The notes below the pieces were generated by a model. It saw nothing but the letters and a program-made list of their open reading frames with translations. It made no database searches and was not told where the DNA came from. A stretch of DNA of 64,000 nt from UBA11872 sp965198285 (GTDB taxonomy: Bacteria > Chloroflexota > UBA11872). The position numbers and the translations under genes were made by a program. Positions 9,021 through 18,319 of this stretch are shown piece after piece (positions within the stretch are counted from its first letter, which is position 1; each line of letters starts with the position of its first letter). The stretch lies in NCBI GenBank assembly GCA_965198285.1, contig OZ240251.1, positions 1,736,001-1,800,000 on the forward strand, read 5' to 3'.

Positions 9021-9136
9021 AGCGTGGGCGGCGCGGGGGCGATGCGGGCAGCATATTGTCCCTAATGCGGGCACCCACAAGGGGCGCCCCTACGGGAGCG
9101 TGGGCGGCGCGGGATCCGATACGGGCAGCATGTTGT
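9021..9136. repeat. 76-bp-spaced direct repeat enclosing a REP-like element
   Basis: Copies of a 40-bp sequence lie at 9021-9060 and 9097-9136 (both begin agcgtgggcggcgcggg and include cgggcagcat). Between them, at 9069-9093, is one copy of the element gggcacccacaaggggcgcc(cctac), the same element found in the transposase region at 39.7-40.5 kb. The block lies between the gamma-glutamyltransferase and spermidine-synthase-like genes. Confidence 0.7.
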
Positions 9137-9147
9137 TGCGGACGGTG

Positions 9148-10746
9148 CTAGAACCCGAGCACCTGGCCGTGCCAGCGCGGGTCGGTCGCACCGATCCGAG
9201 CACCCGTATCGGGATCGAGCATAACCCCTTGGGACCGCGAAAACGTGGTAAACGGCAGTTCGCGCCGGACCGTGTGCCCCCGGTTTTCGAGGTCGGTCAG
9301 CACGGCGGGATCGAATCTGTCTTCGAGCATCAGGTCGTCGGTGTCCTCGTTGTGATACCAGCGGGGGGCATCGATGGCGGCCTGCCAGTGCATGCCGTGG
9401 TCGAAGACGTTGGTGATGACCTGGAAGTTGGTTTGGACCTGGTACTGCCCGCCGGGCGACGAGCCCAGCAGGACCAACTGGTCTTCGCGCCGGACCATGT
9501 AGGTGTTCAAGGTATGGATTGGGCGCTTGCCGCCCCGGAACACGTTGGGGCTGGCGGGATCGAGCGAGAAGCCCCGCATACGGTTGTTGAGAAGGACGCC
9601 GGTGCCAGGTACCACGTAGGCCGAGCCAAAGTTGGTGAATACGCTCTGGATGAACGTAATTGCGTTGCCGGCGGCGTCGACGGCCGAAATGGCGGTGGTG
9701 TCGCCGCCGACCGCACTGGGATCGCCAGCCGATACGTGCTGGGCGGCGCGGACGGGGTCGATGGCCATGCGGCGCTGGGCCGCGAACTCCTTGCTCAGCA
9801 GCCGATCCATCGGAATGCGGTTCCAGTTGGGATCGCCGACGTGCGCGAGGCGGTCGGCGAAGGCGGCTTTTTTGCACTCGGCCATGATGTGCAGGGCGTC
9901 GGCGCTGCCGAACTCGAAGGCGGCGAGTTCGAATCCCTCGGCGATGTTGAGTTGCTCGAGCAGTAGGAATCCCTGCGAGGGCAAGGGCTGTTCCAGGACT
10001 TCAAGCCCGCGATAGTAGGTGCGGAGCGGTGGGAGGATCTCGCACTGGTAGGCGGCGAGATCACGGGGGGTGAAGGCACCGCCATCGCGCGCGGAGGCGC
10101 GAACGAGCGCATCGGCGAACGGTCCCCTGTAAAAGGCGTCGGCCCCGCCGTGGGCGATCTGCCGGAGGGTTTCGGCGAGGTCAGGCTGAATTAGCAGGGA
10201 GCCGGGTTGAGGCGGCGCGCCGTTGGGCAAAAAGCTGCGCACGCTGGCGGGGTATTGGGCAAGCGCGGGGCCCGCGTTGGCGATGGCCTGCGCGGTGTCG
10301 GGATCGACGGGTACTCCTCCATGGGCGTACTCGATCGCAGGGCCGAGGGCATCGGCCAAGCTGATCGATCCGTAGCGGTCGAGAATCGTCTGCCACGCGC
10401 TGACGGCGCCCGGGACGGTGGCGGCGTTGATGCCGTACGGCGGGATCTCGTCGCCGAAGTCGTCAACGGTGAGCCCCGCAGGTGAGGGGCCGCTGGCATT
10501 GATTGCGTCGGGATCCTCAGCACCGGCCGGCAGACAGAGGGCGAATACATCACCCCCGACGTGGTTGGTGCCGGGTTCAACCACGGCAATGACCGCCGCC
10601 GCGGTCACGACGGCGTCAAAGGCGTTGCCCCCATTGCGCAAGGCGCGCAGGCCAGCCTCGGTTGCCAGGGGATGCCCGCTGGAAATCATGGCGCGCGCTG
10701 CAAAGACCGGGACGCGCTGCGTGGTCCAGCGCGGGTTGGCGGTCAC
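9148..10746 (-). CDS. Gamma-glutamyltransferase family (Ntn-hydrolase)
   Basis: Gamma-glutamyltransferase/glutathione hydrolase family, 532 residues from the GTG at 10746. The self-cleavage site and nucleophile are Thr350 in GGDTTAISAVD, so the large subunit would be 1-349 and the small one 350-532. Family motifs RNGGNAFDA (37-45), PGTGVLLNNRM and SSPGGQYQ are present. No signal peptide is visible, so a cytoplasmic form (such as the acylase or YwrD-like branch) is likely. The frame extends to 10950 but that part is low-complexity and lacks homology. It lies between dnaN and the spermidine-synthase-like gene, all leftward. Confidence 0.85.
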   Translation of the reverse strand: MTANPRWTTQRVPVFAARAMISSGHPLATEAGLRALRNGGNAFDAVVTAAAVIAVVEPGTNHVGGDVFALCLPAGAEDPDAINASGPSPAGLTVDDFGDEIPPYGINAATVPGAVSAWQTILDRYGSISLADALGPAIEYAHGGVPVDPDTAQAIANAGPALAQYPASVRSFLPNGAPPQPGSLLIQPDLAETLRQIAHGGADAFYRGPFADALVRASARDGGAFTPRDLAAYQCEILPPLRTYYRGLEVLEQPLPSQGFLLLEQLNIAEGFELAAFEFGSADALHIMAECKKAAFADRLAHVGDPNWNRIPMDRLLSKEFAAQRRMAIDPVRAAQHVSAGDPSAVGGDTTAISAVDAAGNAITFIQSVFTNFGSAYVVPGTGVLLNNRMRGFSLDPASPNVFRGGKRPIHTLNTYMVRREDQLVLLGSSPGGQYQVQTNFQVITNVFDHGMHWQAAIDAPRWYHNEDTDDLMLEDRFDPAVLTDLENRGHTVRRELPFTTFSRSQGVMLDPDTGARIGATDPRWHGQVLGF

Positions 10747-10805
10747 GCCTGGAGGCTCCGGTTGGTTCGTCGCGCGGCGTAGGCGGCTGGTGGAATGGCG
10801 CCGAC

Positions 10806-11960
10806 CTAGGACACCGTGTGCATTGGCATGATGACGTGGCTGAAGGACGGCATGTCCTCGCCGTCTTTGTCTACCTGGCGGACCAGACCCGGACTGGTGG
10901 CACCGGCCAGCGAGAGCGATACGCGCTCGGACGCGACCGTGCCCAGGCAATCGGAGAGGAAGCGGTAGTTGAAGGCGATCTGGGCGTTGGTGTTGTCGCC
11001 GGAGACTTCGGCTTCAACTTCACCCTGATTCTCGCCCAGTTCCGCCGAGTTCGCGGACAGGACCAGGCGCCCACCGTCGTCGTTGCCTTCGATGCTGGCC
11101 CTGATGACGTTCTGGCCGTCGCGGGCGAAGAGGGCGGCAATGCGGGTGGCCTGCGTGACGGCCGCGGTGTCCGCGACGACGCGGGTTTCCATGTTGGCGG
11201 TGTCGGGAATCAGCTGATGGTAGGCCGGGAACTGGCCGTCAATGAGCTGCGACACGAGCGACACGGCCCTGGTGCTGAAGCGCACCGAGGAGGCGTTGGC
11301 GGTGAGCCCGATGGTGACGGCGCCAGGGTCGTCGGCCAGGATGCGGGACAGCTCCACCATTGCGGCGCGCGGCACGACGATCTGGGTGGGTTCGGAGAGG
11401 CCGGTCTCGGCGGCGGCACGGCGGACCGCCAGGCGGTAACCATCGGCCGCGGCAAGTTCCACATAGTCGGGGCCGAACGTGAGGCTGACGCCGGCGAGCA
11501 CGGGCCGGCTGTCGTCCTGTGCCGCGGCCACGACGACTTGCTCGATGATGGAGGTCCAGACGCTGGTGGGCATCTCGAGTTCGCGCTCGGCATCGGCTTC
11601 CGGGATGGGCGGGAACTCGTCGGCGTCGATACCCTTCATCTTGGCGCGGAAGCGACCGGAGGAAACCATCAGGGTGTCGGTTTCGGCGTCCAATTCCAGC
11701 GTGACGATGCCTTCGGGCAGCTGGCTGATGAAGTCGGAGAGCAGCCGCGCGGGGACGCTGATGGCGCCCTCGGTCTGGATGCTGGCGCCGGTCCAGACGG
11801 AAATCGCCATCTGTTGATTCATGGCCGCCAGTTTCAGCCCGCCGTCTTCCGTAGCCAGGAGGACATTGCTGAGCACGGGGAGCGGGCTGCGGGCCGCGAC
11901 GGCCCGGCTGACGAGGTTTAGCCCTCGGTTCAGGTTTTCTTGCAGACAGGTGAGGTTCAC
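10806..11960 (-). CDS. dnaN: DNA polymerase III beta sliding clamp
   Basis: Ring-shaped processivity factor for the replicative polymerase; 384 residues, the usual length. It starts VNLTCLQENLNRGL and has the segment RSPLPVLSNVLL (24-35), conserved in bacterial clamps, and ends with VIMPM near the C-terminus, the conserved end of domain III. The GTG at 11960 is chosen because the clamp fold begins there and CGGAG precedes it; the longer frame to 12029 adds unrelated residues. dnaA and recF are not next to it in this window, unlike the classical dnaA-dnaN order. A promoter-like pair lies at 12051-12080. Confidence 0.92.
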   Translation of the reverse strand: MNLTCLQENLNRGLNLVSRAVAARSPLPVLSNVLLATEDGGLKLAAMNQQMAISVWTGASIQTEGAISVPARLLSDFISQLPEGIVTLELDAETDTLMVSSGRFRAKMKGIDADEFPPIPEADAERELEMPTSVWTSIIEQVVVAAAQDDSRPVLAGVSLTFGPDYVELAAADGYRLAVRRAAAETGLSEPTQIVVPRAAMVELSRILADDPGAVTIGLTANASSVRFSTRAVSLVSQLIDGQFPAYHQLIPDTANMETRVVADTAAVTQATRIAALFARDGQNVIRASIEGNDDGGRLVLSANSAELGENQGEVEAEVSGDNTNAQIAFNYRFLSDCLGTVASERVSLSLAGATSPGLVRQVDKDGEDMPSFSHVIMPMHTVS

Positions 11961-12050
11961 GCGGCAATCTCCGAAGTCGTGGCCAACGAACTGTTGATGC
12001 GTGCCCAACCGGCGAGCGCTATCGCACATGTTGGGCGCCGCAGTGCGGGG

Positions 12051-12080
12051 ATACTAGATGTAGTGTCGAACGGCGGTCAA
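12051..12080 (-). promoter_or_regulatory. Putative sigma-70-type promoter of dnaN
   Basis: On the minus strand TTGACC (12075-12080) and TAGTAT (12051-12056) are separated by 18 bases, matching 5/6 and 4/6 consensus positions. Transcription would start near 12044, about 85 bases before the dnaN GTG. Seen by eye only. Confidence 0.45.
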
Positions 12081-12187
12081 TCCGAGGCCGGGTGTTAGCG
12101 GCGTCCGGGTTCGACCGGCGTCGCTGGTAGGCTTGCCTGAAACGCCCAACCGGCGCGCGGGCACGGAGCCACTGGAAAGGAACTCGC

Positions 12188-12760
12188 TTGAGCTTGCGGG
12201 TCATCGTCGCTGAAGACGAAACAATAATTCGGCTCGACCTCAAGGAGCGTTTGGAGGCTTCGGGCCATCAGGTGGTGGGCGAAGCGGGGGACGGCGAGAG
12301 CGCCGTGCGGATGGCGCGTGAACTGCGGCCCGACCTGGTGGTGATGGACATCAAGATGCCCGGGCTGGACGGAATCGAGGCGGCGCGCGCGCTGACGGCC
12401 GAGCACATTGCGCCGGTGGTGCTGGTGACCGCCCACGGTGAGCGTGAACTGGTGGAACGCGCCAGCGACGTGGGGGTGATCGGGTACGTGCTGAAGCCCC
12501 TGCGCGATCGGGACCTGGAGTCGGCGATCGCGGTCGCGATCTCCCGCTACGGGGAATTCGAGGCGGTAAGCCGCGACGTGCAAAACCTGACGGATCAACT
12601 GGAGACGCGCAAGGTGGTGGAGCGGGCCAAGGGATTGCTGATGACGCGGTTGGGGCTCTCGGAGCCAGACGCATTCAAGCGGATTCAGAAGCTGAGCATG
12701 GACCGGCGCCGCTCAATGCGCGATATTGCCGAGGCGATCATCCTGGCGGAAGAGATCTAG
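12188..12760 (+). CDS. Response regulator with ANTAR RNA-binding domain
   Basis: A receiver domain (residues 3-120) with acidic pocket Asp10/Glu11, phosphoacceptor Asp54 (VVMD), Thr81 and Lys103 (LKP), followed by a short coiled linker and an ANTAR domain (about 136-188) with the typical RAKGLLM start and AEAII helix. ANTAR proteins bind paired hexaloop RNA hairpins and prevent transcription termination. The TTG start has AAAGGAA upstream. No sensor kinase is adjacent. The gene is divergent from dnaN and is followed 22 bp later by the YfhO-family gene. RNA targets cannot be named. Confidence 0.9.
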   Translation: MSLRVIVAEDETIIRLDLKERLEASGHQVVGEAGDGESAVRMARELRPDLVVMDIKMPGLDGIEAARALTAEHIAPVVLVTAHGERELVERASDVGVIGYVLKPLRDRDLESAIAVAISRYGEFEAVSRDVQNLTDQLETRKVVERAKGLLMTRLGLSEPDAFKRIQKLSMDRRRSMRDIAEAIILAEEI

Positions 12761-12781
12761 GGCGAGGTCCACTCGACCCCG

Positions 12782-15703
12782 ATGAGGGGCGTCCCGGACC
12801 CGGGGGTGCGCCAAAGAATCCCCCGATCGCTCGGAGCGCCGTTGCTGGCTCTTGCGCTGCTGACGGCCGGACTGTTGTTCACCTACAGCCGGCTGATCTT
12901 CGAAGGTCTGGTGCTGGCCGGCTACGACACGCAGACCTATTTCTATCCCTATTGGGCCGTGGCGTTCGACGCGTTGCGGTCGGGCCGAATTCCGTTGTGG
13001 AACCCGGACCTGTTCATGGGCGCGCCGTTCTTGGCGAATCCGCAGGCGGCGGTTTTCTATCTTCCGAACTGGCTGTTGCTGGGTCTGAGTGCCGAGCGAG
13101 CCATCAGCGTGGCGCTGATGTTGCACGTGGCGTGGGCGGCGGCTGGAACGCTGGCGCTGGGGCGGGTTGCGTTGCGGCTGGGCTGGGCGTCGGCGGCCAC
13201 GGGGGCGGCGGTGTTCGCGTTTGGCGGCTATTTCGTCGCGCAGTCAGGCCACGTAAACCAGGTCTCGGCCACGGCCTGGCTGCCCTGGTTGGTGCTGGCG
13301 CTGGACCGCGGGGTGACAGGAGACCGACGGGCGTGGCTGGCGCTGCCGCCGGTGACTGCCCTGATGCTGCTGGCCGGACATCCGCAGGTGGCATACATGA
13401 GCCTGCTCTTTGGGCTGGTCTACGCGGTGACTGTTGGTGGCGCGGGAGGCGGCGCAGCCTGGCGGGGGCGGATTCTGGGGGGCGCGCGCGGGCTGCTGGC
13501 GGGGGCGGCGGCCGGAATCGGCGGGGTGTTGCTGGCGGCCGTGCAACTGCTGCCGACGCTGGAACTTTCGCGTCATGGCATCCGGTCGGGCGGGTTGCCA
13601 CTGCCCGAGGCCGCGTCGTTTTCGCTGCCGGGCGAGGAGTTTCTGAGCGCGGTGCTGCCGACGTTCAGCGCCTTGCCCTCAAGTACTGAATTCGTTGCGC
13701 ATATTGGGCTGAGCGGGATCATCCTGGCGGTGCTGGGCGTGGCGGCACGGCCGCGACGGGTGCGGACGGCGCTGTTGGTTGCAACGGTGGTCGTCACGCT
13801 GATACTGGCGGTTGGGCCGGCCACGCCGCTGTACCCGCTGGCACATCGGTTGGTTCCGGGGTTCGATCTGTTCCGCGTGCCGCCGCGCTGGCTATTGCTG
13901 GGCATCCTGGCCGCGGCCCTGCTGGCGGCGCAGGGGGCCGAGTCGCTGGGACGTTTCCGGTTTGCCGTAAGCAAATGGCGGCGAGGGGCGGGCGCCGGGC
14001 TGGGATTGGTTGCGGTGGGGCTGCCACTGGCTGTCCTGGGCGCGGTGCATCCGGTGAGCGAGGACGTTTCGAAACCATGGATCGTGGCCGGGCTGGTGTC
14101 GCTGGCGGTGCTGGCGGCGGCGTATGCGTCGCCGTGGGCGTGGGCGCGCTGGGCCGCGGCGGCGGTGGTGGTGGCGGAATTGGTCGTGGCTTCAGGCCCC
14201 GGGCCCGTGCGTTTGGCGGTGCCGGCCGAGGCGTACGCAGCCGATCCCGACGTGCAAGCTGCGCTGAGCGCGAACGGTTGGGACGGTCGCGTGCTGAGCC
14301 TGGCCAATCCGTCGTTCGAGATCAGCCAGCCGGTCCGTGCTCAGATTGCCGAGGCGTGGTTCAACCGTCTGGGCGAACGCTCGTATCGCGAGTTGCTGGT
14401 TACTCTCAAGAATTCCGCGATCCTGAACCCGAACATGAGCATGGCCTCTGGCCTGGCAACCGCGGACGGGTATGACGGTGGAGTATTGCCACTGCGCAGC
14501 TACGTGGAGTTTCGCGATCTGCTGTTGCCCGGAACAGGCGCGACGCCCGACTTGCTGATCCAGCAGGCGATCACGGACATCCCTTCCGATCGCGTGCTGG
14601 ACGGACTGGCGGTGCGGTCGGTGATGCGTAGCCCGGACACGATGCACCTGACGGACGCGGCGATGCTGGATCTCAGCTCCTGGCGGCGGATTGACGAGGC
14701 CGGTCGCCGCGATGAGCTGTACGTGGATGACGTGGTTGGAGTGGCGGTGGTGATCGATGCACCGCCGGACGTAGCGGCCGGACCGGCGGGCCGGGTGGAG
14801 TTGCACGCGTCGGACGGAGCGACGGTGACGCTGCCGCTGACCCGCCGCGCCGAGCGCCCGGAGCGGGTGGTGTTGGGGCCAGGGCATCTCTTGTCGGTGC
14901 GCCGGGGGCTGGACCGGCCGGCGTATCTAAGCCGTGCCGCTCTTGCGGCCCCGATTCACGTGACGCGGGTGGTGGTTGCCGCCGATGGCCGGCCGTTTAA
15001 CTTGCGGGCGTTGGCGCTGGTGCACTCGGACGGTGGGTCGACGCCGCTGACGCTACGGTCCGAGGCGGCGGCCGTGAGCCAGCGTGCCGGCGAGGTGGTG
15101 ATTACACGACGGGGGACGTCCGTACCGCGGGCGTGGCTGGTTACGGACGTGCGGCTGGCGCGAGACGAGGCAGAGGCCCGTGATCTGATTGGCGGATTTG
15201 ACTTTGCTCCAGATCGAACAGCGGTGCTGAGGGTCGCAGCCGACATCAAGTCCCGCTGGGGTGCGCCTGCCGATGCGGCCCGCGCTATTGGCCTGCTCCG
15301 ACCGTCTGCGACCGCGGGACAGGTGGGCGCGGAGTCCACCGCTGAGCTGGGGGCGCTAGTTTCGGCGGGGACCGTTGGTGGGGCGGACGCTGAAACCGTC
15401 GAATCGCTCGTAGAGGAGCCTGAGCGCGTGAGCCTGCGCGTGCGAACTTCCGGTGCGCGGTTGCTGGTGCTGCCGGACGCACCGTATCCGGGCTGGCAGG
15501 CGCACGTGAACGGGGTCGAGCAGCCGGTTTGGCAGGCGAACGTGGGGCACCGCGCGGTGCTGATCCGAGAGGCGGGCGAGCACCTGGTGGAGTTCAGCTA
15601 CCGGTCGATTCCGTTCGAGGTCGGACGGGTCGTCTCGCTGTTCAGCCTGGGGGCCCTGTGCCTGGGCGCGGTCGCGGTGCGGGTCCGCGGCCGGCGTCGA
15701 TAG
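12782..15703 (+). CDS. YfhO-family polytopic membrane protein
   Basis: A 973-residue membrane protein with many hydrophobic segments in residues 15-470 and one near the C-terminus (about 945-965). The N-terminal loop has D-T-Q-T-Y-F-Y-P and RIPLWNPDLFMGAPFLANPQ (66-85), features of YfhO/GT-C-type glycosyltransferases that transfer sugars from lipid carriers at the outer face of the membrane. Residues about 480-940 are a large extracytoplasmic region. The GT4 glycosyltransferase gene begins 3 bp after its stop, so the two probably act in one pathway of glycan or wall-polymer modification. Confidence 0.8.
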   Translation: MRGVPDPGVRQRIPRSLGAPLLALALLTAGLLFTYSRLIFEGLVLAGYDTQTYFYPYWAVAFDALRSGRIPLWNPDLFMGAPFLANPQAAVFYLPNWLLLGLSAERAISVALMLHVAWAAAGTLALGRVALRLGWASAATGAAVFAFGGYFVAQSGHVNQVSATAWLPWLVLALDRGVTGDRRAWLALPPVTALMLLAGHPQVAYMSLLFGLVYAVTVGGAGGGAAWRGRILGGARGLLAGAAAGIGGVLLAAVQLLPTLELSRHGIRSGGLPLPEAASFSLPGEEFLSAVLPTFSALPSSTEFVAHIGLSGIILAVLGVAARPRRVRTALLVATVVVTLILAVGPATPLYPLAHRLVPGFDLFRVPPRWLLLGILAAALLAAQGAESLGRFRFAVSKWRRGAGAGLGLVAVGLPLAVLGAVHPVSEDVSKPWIVAGLVSLAVLAAAYASPWAWARWAAAAVVVAELVVASGPGPVRLAVPAEAYAADPDVQAALSANGWDGRVLSLANPSFEISQPVRAQIAEAWFNRLGERSYRELLVTLKNSAILNPNMSMASGLATADGYDGGVLPLRSYVEFRDLLLPGTGATPDLLIQQAITDIPSDRVLDGLAVRSVMRSPDTMHLTDAAMLDLSSWRRIDEAGRRDELYVDDVVGVAVVIDAPPDVAAGPAGRVELHASDGATVTLPLTRRAERPERVVLGPGHLLSVRRGLDRPAYLSRAALAAPIHVTRVVVAADGRPFNLRALALVHSDGGSTPLTLRSEAAAVSQRAGEVVITRRGTSVPRAWLVTDVRLARDEAEARDLIGGFDFAPDRTAVLRVAADIKSRWGAPADAARAIGLLRPSATAGQVGAESTAELGALVSAGTVGGADAETVESLVEEPERVSLRVRTSGARLLVLPDAPYPGWQAHVNGVEQPVWQANVGHRAVLIREAGEHLVEFSYRSIPFEVGRVVSLFSLGALCLGAVAVRVRGRRR

Positions 15704-15706
15704 CCG

Positions 15707-16936
15707 ATGTACGCCGTTTACATTGCGCCGTTCGGGTTTGCGCCGAAGAACACGACAGGCCGCCGCGTGATGCCGATGGCGCGCGCGGCCGCCGCGGTTG
15801 GACACCGAGTGCGCGTGATCGTGCCGCCCTACGACGACCCCGCCACCTATGGGCGCGAGTGGGAGGACGACGGGGTGGAGGTGATGTGTCTGCCGCGGCC
15901 GCGGTTCGACGGCATGGCGCTGGTCGGAACGGCCTGGACGCAGTGGCGACTGGCGCGAGCGGCGGCCGACCTGGTGGCGGAGTGGCGGCCGGACCTCGTC
16001 CACGTCTTCAAGCCCAAGGCGGTGTCGGGGCTGGCGCAAGTGCTGATAGCGCGGCGGCGCGACCGTCCGGCCATCGTGCTGGACCTGGACGACTGGGAAG
16101 GCCGGGACGGCTGGAGCCGCAACGAGGACTACGCGCGGCCGCTGGTCGAACTTTTCGAGGTCCAGGAGCGCGTCGGGATGCGGCGCTGCGAGGCCTTTAC
16201 GGCGGCCAGCCGGCTGCTGGCCGAGCGTGCGGGCGAGATGGCGGCTGATCGGCCGGCGCTGCACATCCCGAACGGGTTCGATCGGGCTGCCTACGAGACC
16301 TGGGCGGCAGATCGGGTGGGCAGCGCCTTTCGCCGCTCACTGGGCATTCGGAGCGACGAGCGCCTGATCCTGATCTACACGCGATTCTTCGATTACGACC
16401 TGGAAGACTGGGCCACGTTGATCCGAAGCATTGCCGCGCGCTCGGCCGAGGCGCGTTTTCTGGTGCTGGGCGCGGGGAAGTTTGGGCAGGAGCGGGATCT
16501 AGCCGCCGACATGCGCATCGGCGGGCTTGCCGACCGCATGTCGTTTCTGGGCTGGCTGCCCTTTGCGGACATTCCGTCGGCACTGGCGGCGGCCGATCTG
16601 GCGCTGATGCCGCTGGCCGACACCGTGGCCAACCGGGCCAAGTGCTCACCGCGCTACGTCGACCTGATGTACGCCGGGGTTCCGGTGGTGACGACGCCGG
16701 TGGGAGAGGCCCTGACCTTCATCAGCGATGGAGAGACCGGGTTTGTAGCAGCCGACGCGTCTCCGGAAGCGGTTGCCGAGTCGGTGCTGCGGGCACTCAG
16801 GGCCGAGGGAGCAGCGCAGGTGCGCGGCAGGGCCCGGTCGCGGGCCGTGGAGGAGCTCTCGTGGGAGCGGCTGACGGCACCGCTGACCGGCCTGTACGAA
16901 GGCGCGGTTGCGCGCGCCGCGTTGGCGCGAGCCTGA
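15707..16936 (+). CDS. Glycosyltransferase family 4
   Basis: A 409-residue GT-B fold glycosyltransferase. The N-terminal domain shows the usual RAAAAVGHRVRVI helix-strand and DLVHVFKPKA segment; the C-terminal domain has the strand LILIYTRFF, GAGKFG and SFLGWLPFADIPSALAAADL, followed by DLMYAGVPVVTTPVGE, which carries the sugar-nucleotide region of GT4 enzymes. The canonical EX7E motif is altered (YVDLMYAGVP), so donor specificity is unclear. It is tightly linked to the YfhO gene and converges with cdaR, whose stop codon abuts its own. Confidence 0.85.
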   Translation: MYAVYIAPFGFAPKNTTGRRVMPMARAAAAVGHRVRVIVPPYDDPATYGREWEDDGVEVMCLPRPRFDGMALVGTAWTQWRLARAAADLVAEWRPDLVHVFKPKAVSGLAQVLIARRRDRPAIVLDLDDWEGRDGWSRNEDYARPLVELFEVQERVGMRRCEAFTAASRLLAERAGEMAADRPALHIPNGFDRAAYETWAADRVGSAFRRSLGIRSDERLILIYTRFFDYDLEDWATLIRSIAARSAEARFLVLGAGKFGQERDLAADMRIGGLADRMSFLGWLPFADIPSALAAADLALMPLADTVANRAKCSPRYVDLMYAGVPVVTTPVGEALTFISDGETGFVAADASPEAVAESVLRALRAEGAAQVRGRARSRAVEELSWERLTAPLTGLYEGAVARAALARA

Positions 16937-18319
16937 TCAGCTAATCGGCGTCGTCAGGCCGGTTCCCGGTGTGGCGGTGGGCGTGGGCTGAGCCTCGGGG
17001 GTTGGGGTGGCGACGGCACCGCCCGGTCCGATGAGGGCCTGGCCCTGGGGCGCCGGAACCTCGCTTACTTCGCGCTGAAGTTCCACGGTCAGAACCGGCG
17101 GGGTGACCTGGGTGATTTCTATGCCCGGGGGAACGGTGATGACGGGTCGAAGCTGGTGACGTCCGGGGCTCAGGTTCGAAAGGTCCAGTTCAGCGACAAC
17201 ATCGCCGGCGCGCAGCTCCTGCAGCGTCTCGACCGACCCGCCGACGACCACCTGGACCGAGGGCTGCGACACCGCGGCGGCCAGGTTGGGTTCGAGGTTG
17301 ACTGCGACCACGGCGGCCTGGATGGTGGACGTGTCCTCCAGGGGTTCGACCACAACGACGAGGGCCGCGGTCGGCTGGTCGCTCAGCACCCTGACGCCGA
17401 CCGGGATGTCGAAGGCGACATCGCCTTCGACATCGCCGCGGGCGCCGTCGATGTCGAGTGGGACGGTGCTCACGCCGCTGACCCGTTCGATGTCCTCGGG
17501 CTGGCCCTGGATCTCGACCGTGGTCGGCACCACGCTGATGTCACGGACGAAGAAGCCGGGCGCGACGCTGCCGGTGAGTTCGGCCAGGACGGGCACTCGC
17601 TTGCGGCTGGTAATGCGAGTGATCGGTACACGGACCTGGGCGGTCTGGGGGTCCAGGTGGACGTTTTCGACTTCATTGCCGCTGCGGTCCGTTGGCACCA
17701 ACAGGGCCTGGGTTGAGACGTCGCTTGTCGCCCCTTCAAGGCTGAGGTTGGCGACGACGGAGGCAACCTCGTCGACGTCGGAGGCCCCGCCGCTCACCTG
17801 CACGCTGGTGGGACTGGAAACGACCTCATTGAGTTCGGTGCGGTAGCCGACGGCCGGGGCGCTCTCCAGCCGAGCGGTCACTTCGAACGCGCGAACTTCG
17901 AACGGGTCGATCTGCACGGTGACCGTTTCGGGCGTGACCCGGACGACCTCCGCGGCCGCGTCTGCCACGGCCACCTCCACCGGGATTTGGTGGACGCCGG
18001 AGCCGATGCCCGCCAGGTCGACGCGCGCCGAGAAGTCGCGAACCGTCAGCAGATTCAGGTTTTCTTTCGGTCCGCCCACCGTCACGCGGACCGGCTCGAT
18101 CGGGCTGGCCAGCACCAGGCTGGGGCCGAGGTTTACTTCGTCGACCTGAATGTCGTCATTGATGAATACCTGGGCGTCTGGATTCTGCTCGATGGTGAGA
18201 ACCACCCAGACCACCGCCGACAGGGTCAGCGCCACGAGAAATCGCACGCCAAAGGTGCGCGAAAAAAAGCGGCGCGCGAGGATGATGTGGCGCGCCCGCC
18301 GGCGTCGGGCGGTGTTCAC
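16937..18319 (-). CDS. cdaR: CdaR, YbbR-domain regulator of diadenylate cyclase
   Basis: A membrane-anchored extracytoplasmic protein of 460 residues. A basic N-terminus precedes one helix (about residues 25-42), then about four YbbR-like beta-domains each carrying the pattern 'V..GV..V.V.P.TV.V.ID', and a Pro/Thr-rich end. The GTG start overlaps the stop of cdaA in a GTGA arrangement, so the two are translationally coupled, as in other bacteria where CdaR binds and tunes CdaA. It converges with the GT4 gene with no spacer. Confidence 0.85.
   Translation of the reverse strand: MNTARRRRARHIILARRFFSRTFGVRFLVALTLSAVVWVVLTIEQNPDAQVFINDDIQVDEVNLGPSLVLASPIEPVRVTVGGPKENLNLLTVRDFSARVDLAGIGSGVHQIPVEVAVADAAAEVVRVTPETVTVQIDPFEVRAFEVTARLESAPAVGYRTELNEVVSSPTSVQVSGGASDVDEVASVVANLSLEGATSDVSTQALLVPTDRSGNEVENVHLDPQTAQVRVPITRITSRKRVPVLAELTGSVAPGFFVRDISVVPTTVEIQGQPEDIERVSGVSTVPLDIDGARGDVEGDVAFDIPVGVRVLSDQPTAALVVVVEPLEDTSTIQAAVVAVNLEPNLAAAVSQPSVQVVVGGSVETLQELRAGDVVAELDLSNLSPGRHQLRPVITVPPGIEITQVTPPVLTVELQREVSEVPAPQGQALIGPGGAVATPTPEAQPTPTATPGTGLTTPIS

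Noticed and set aside
9915..9945. tRNA T-loop-like string gttcgaatcc
   Set aside because: It lies within the gamma-glutamyltransferase coding region and no cloverleaf can be drawn around it.
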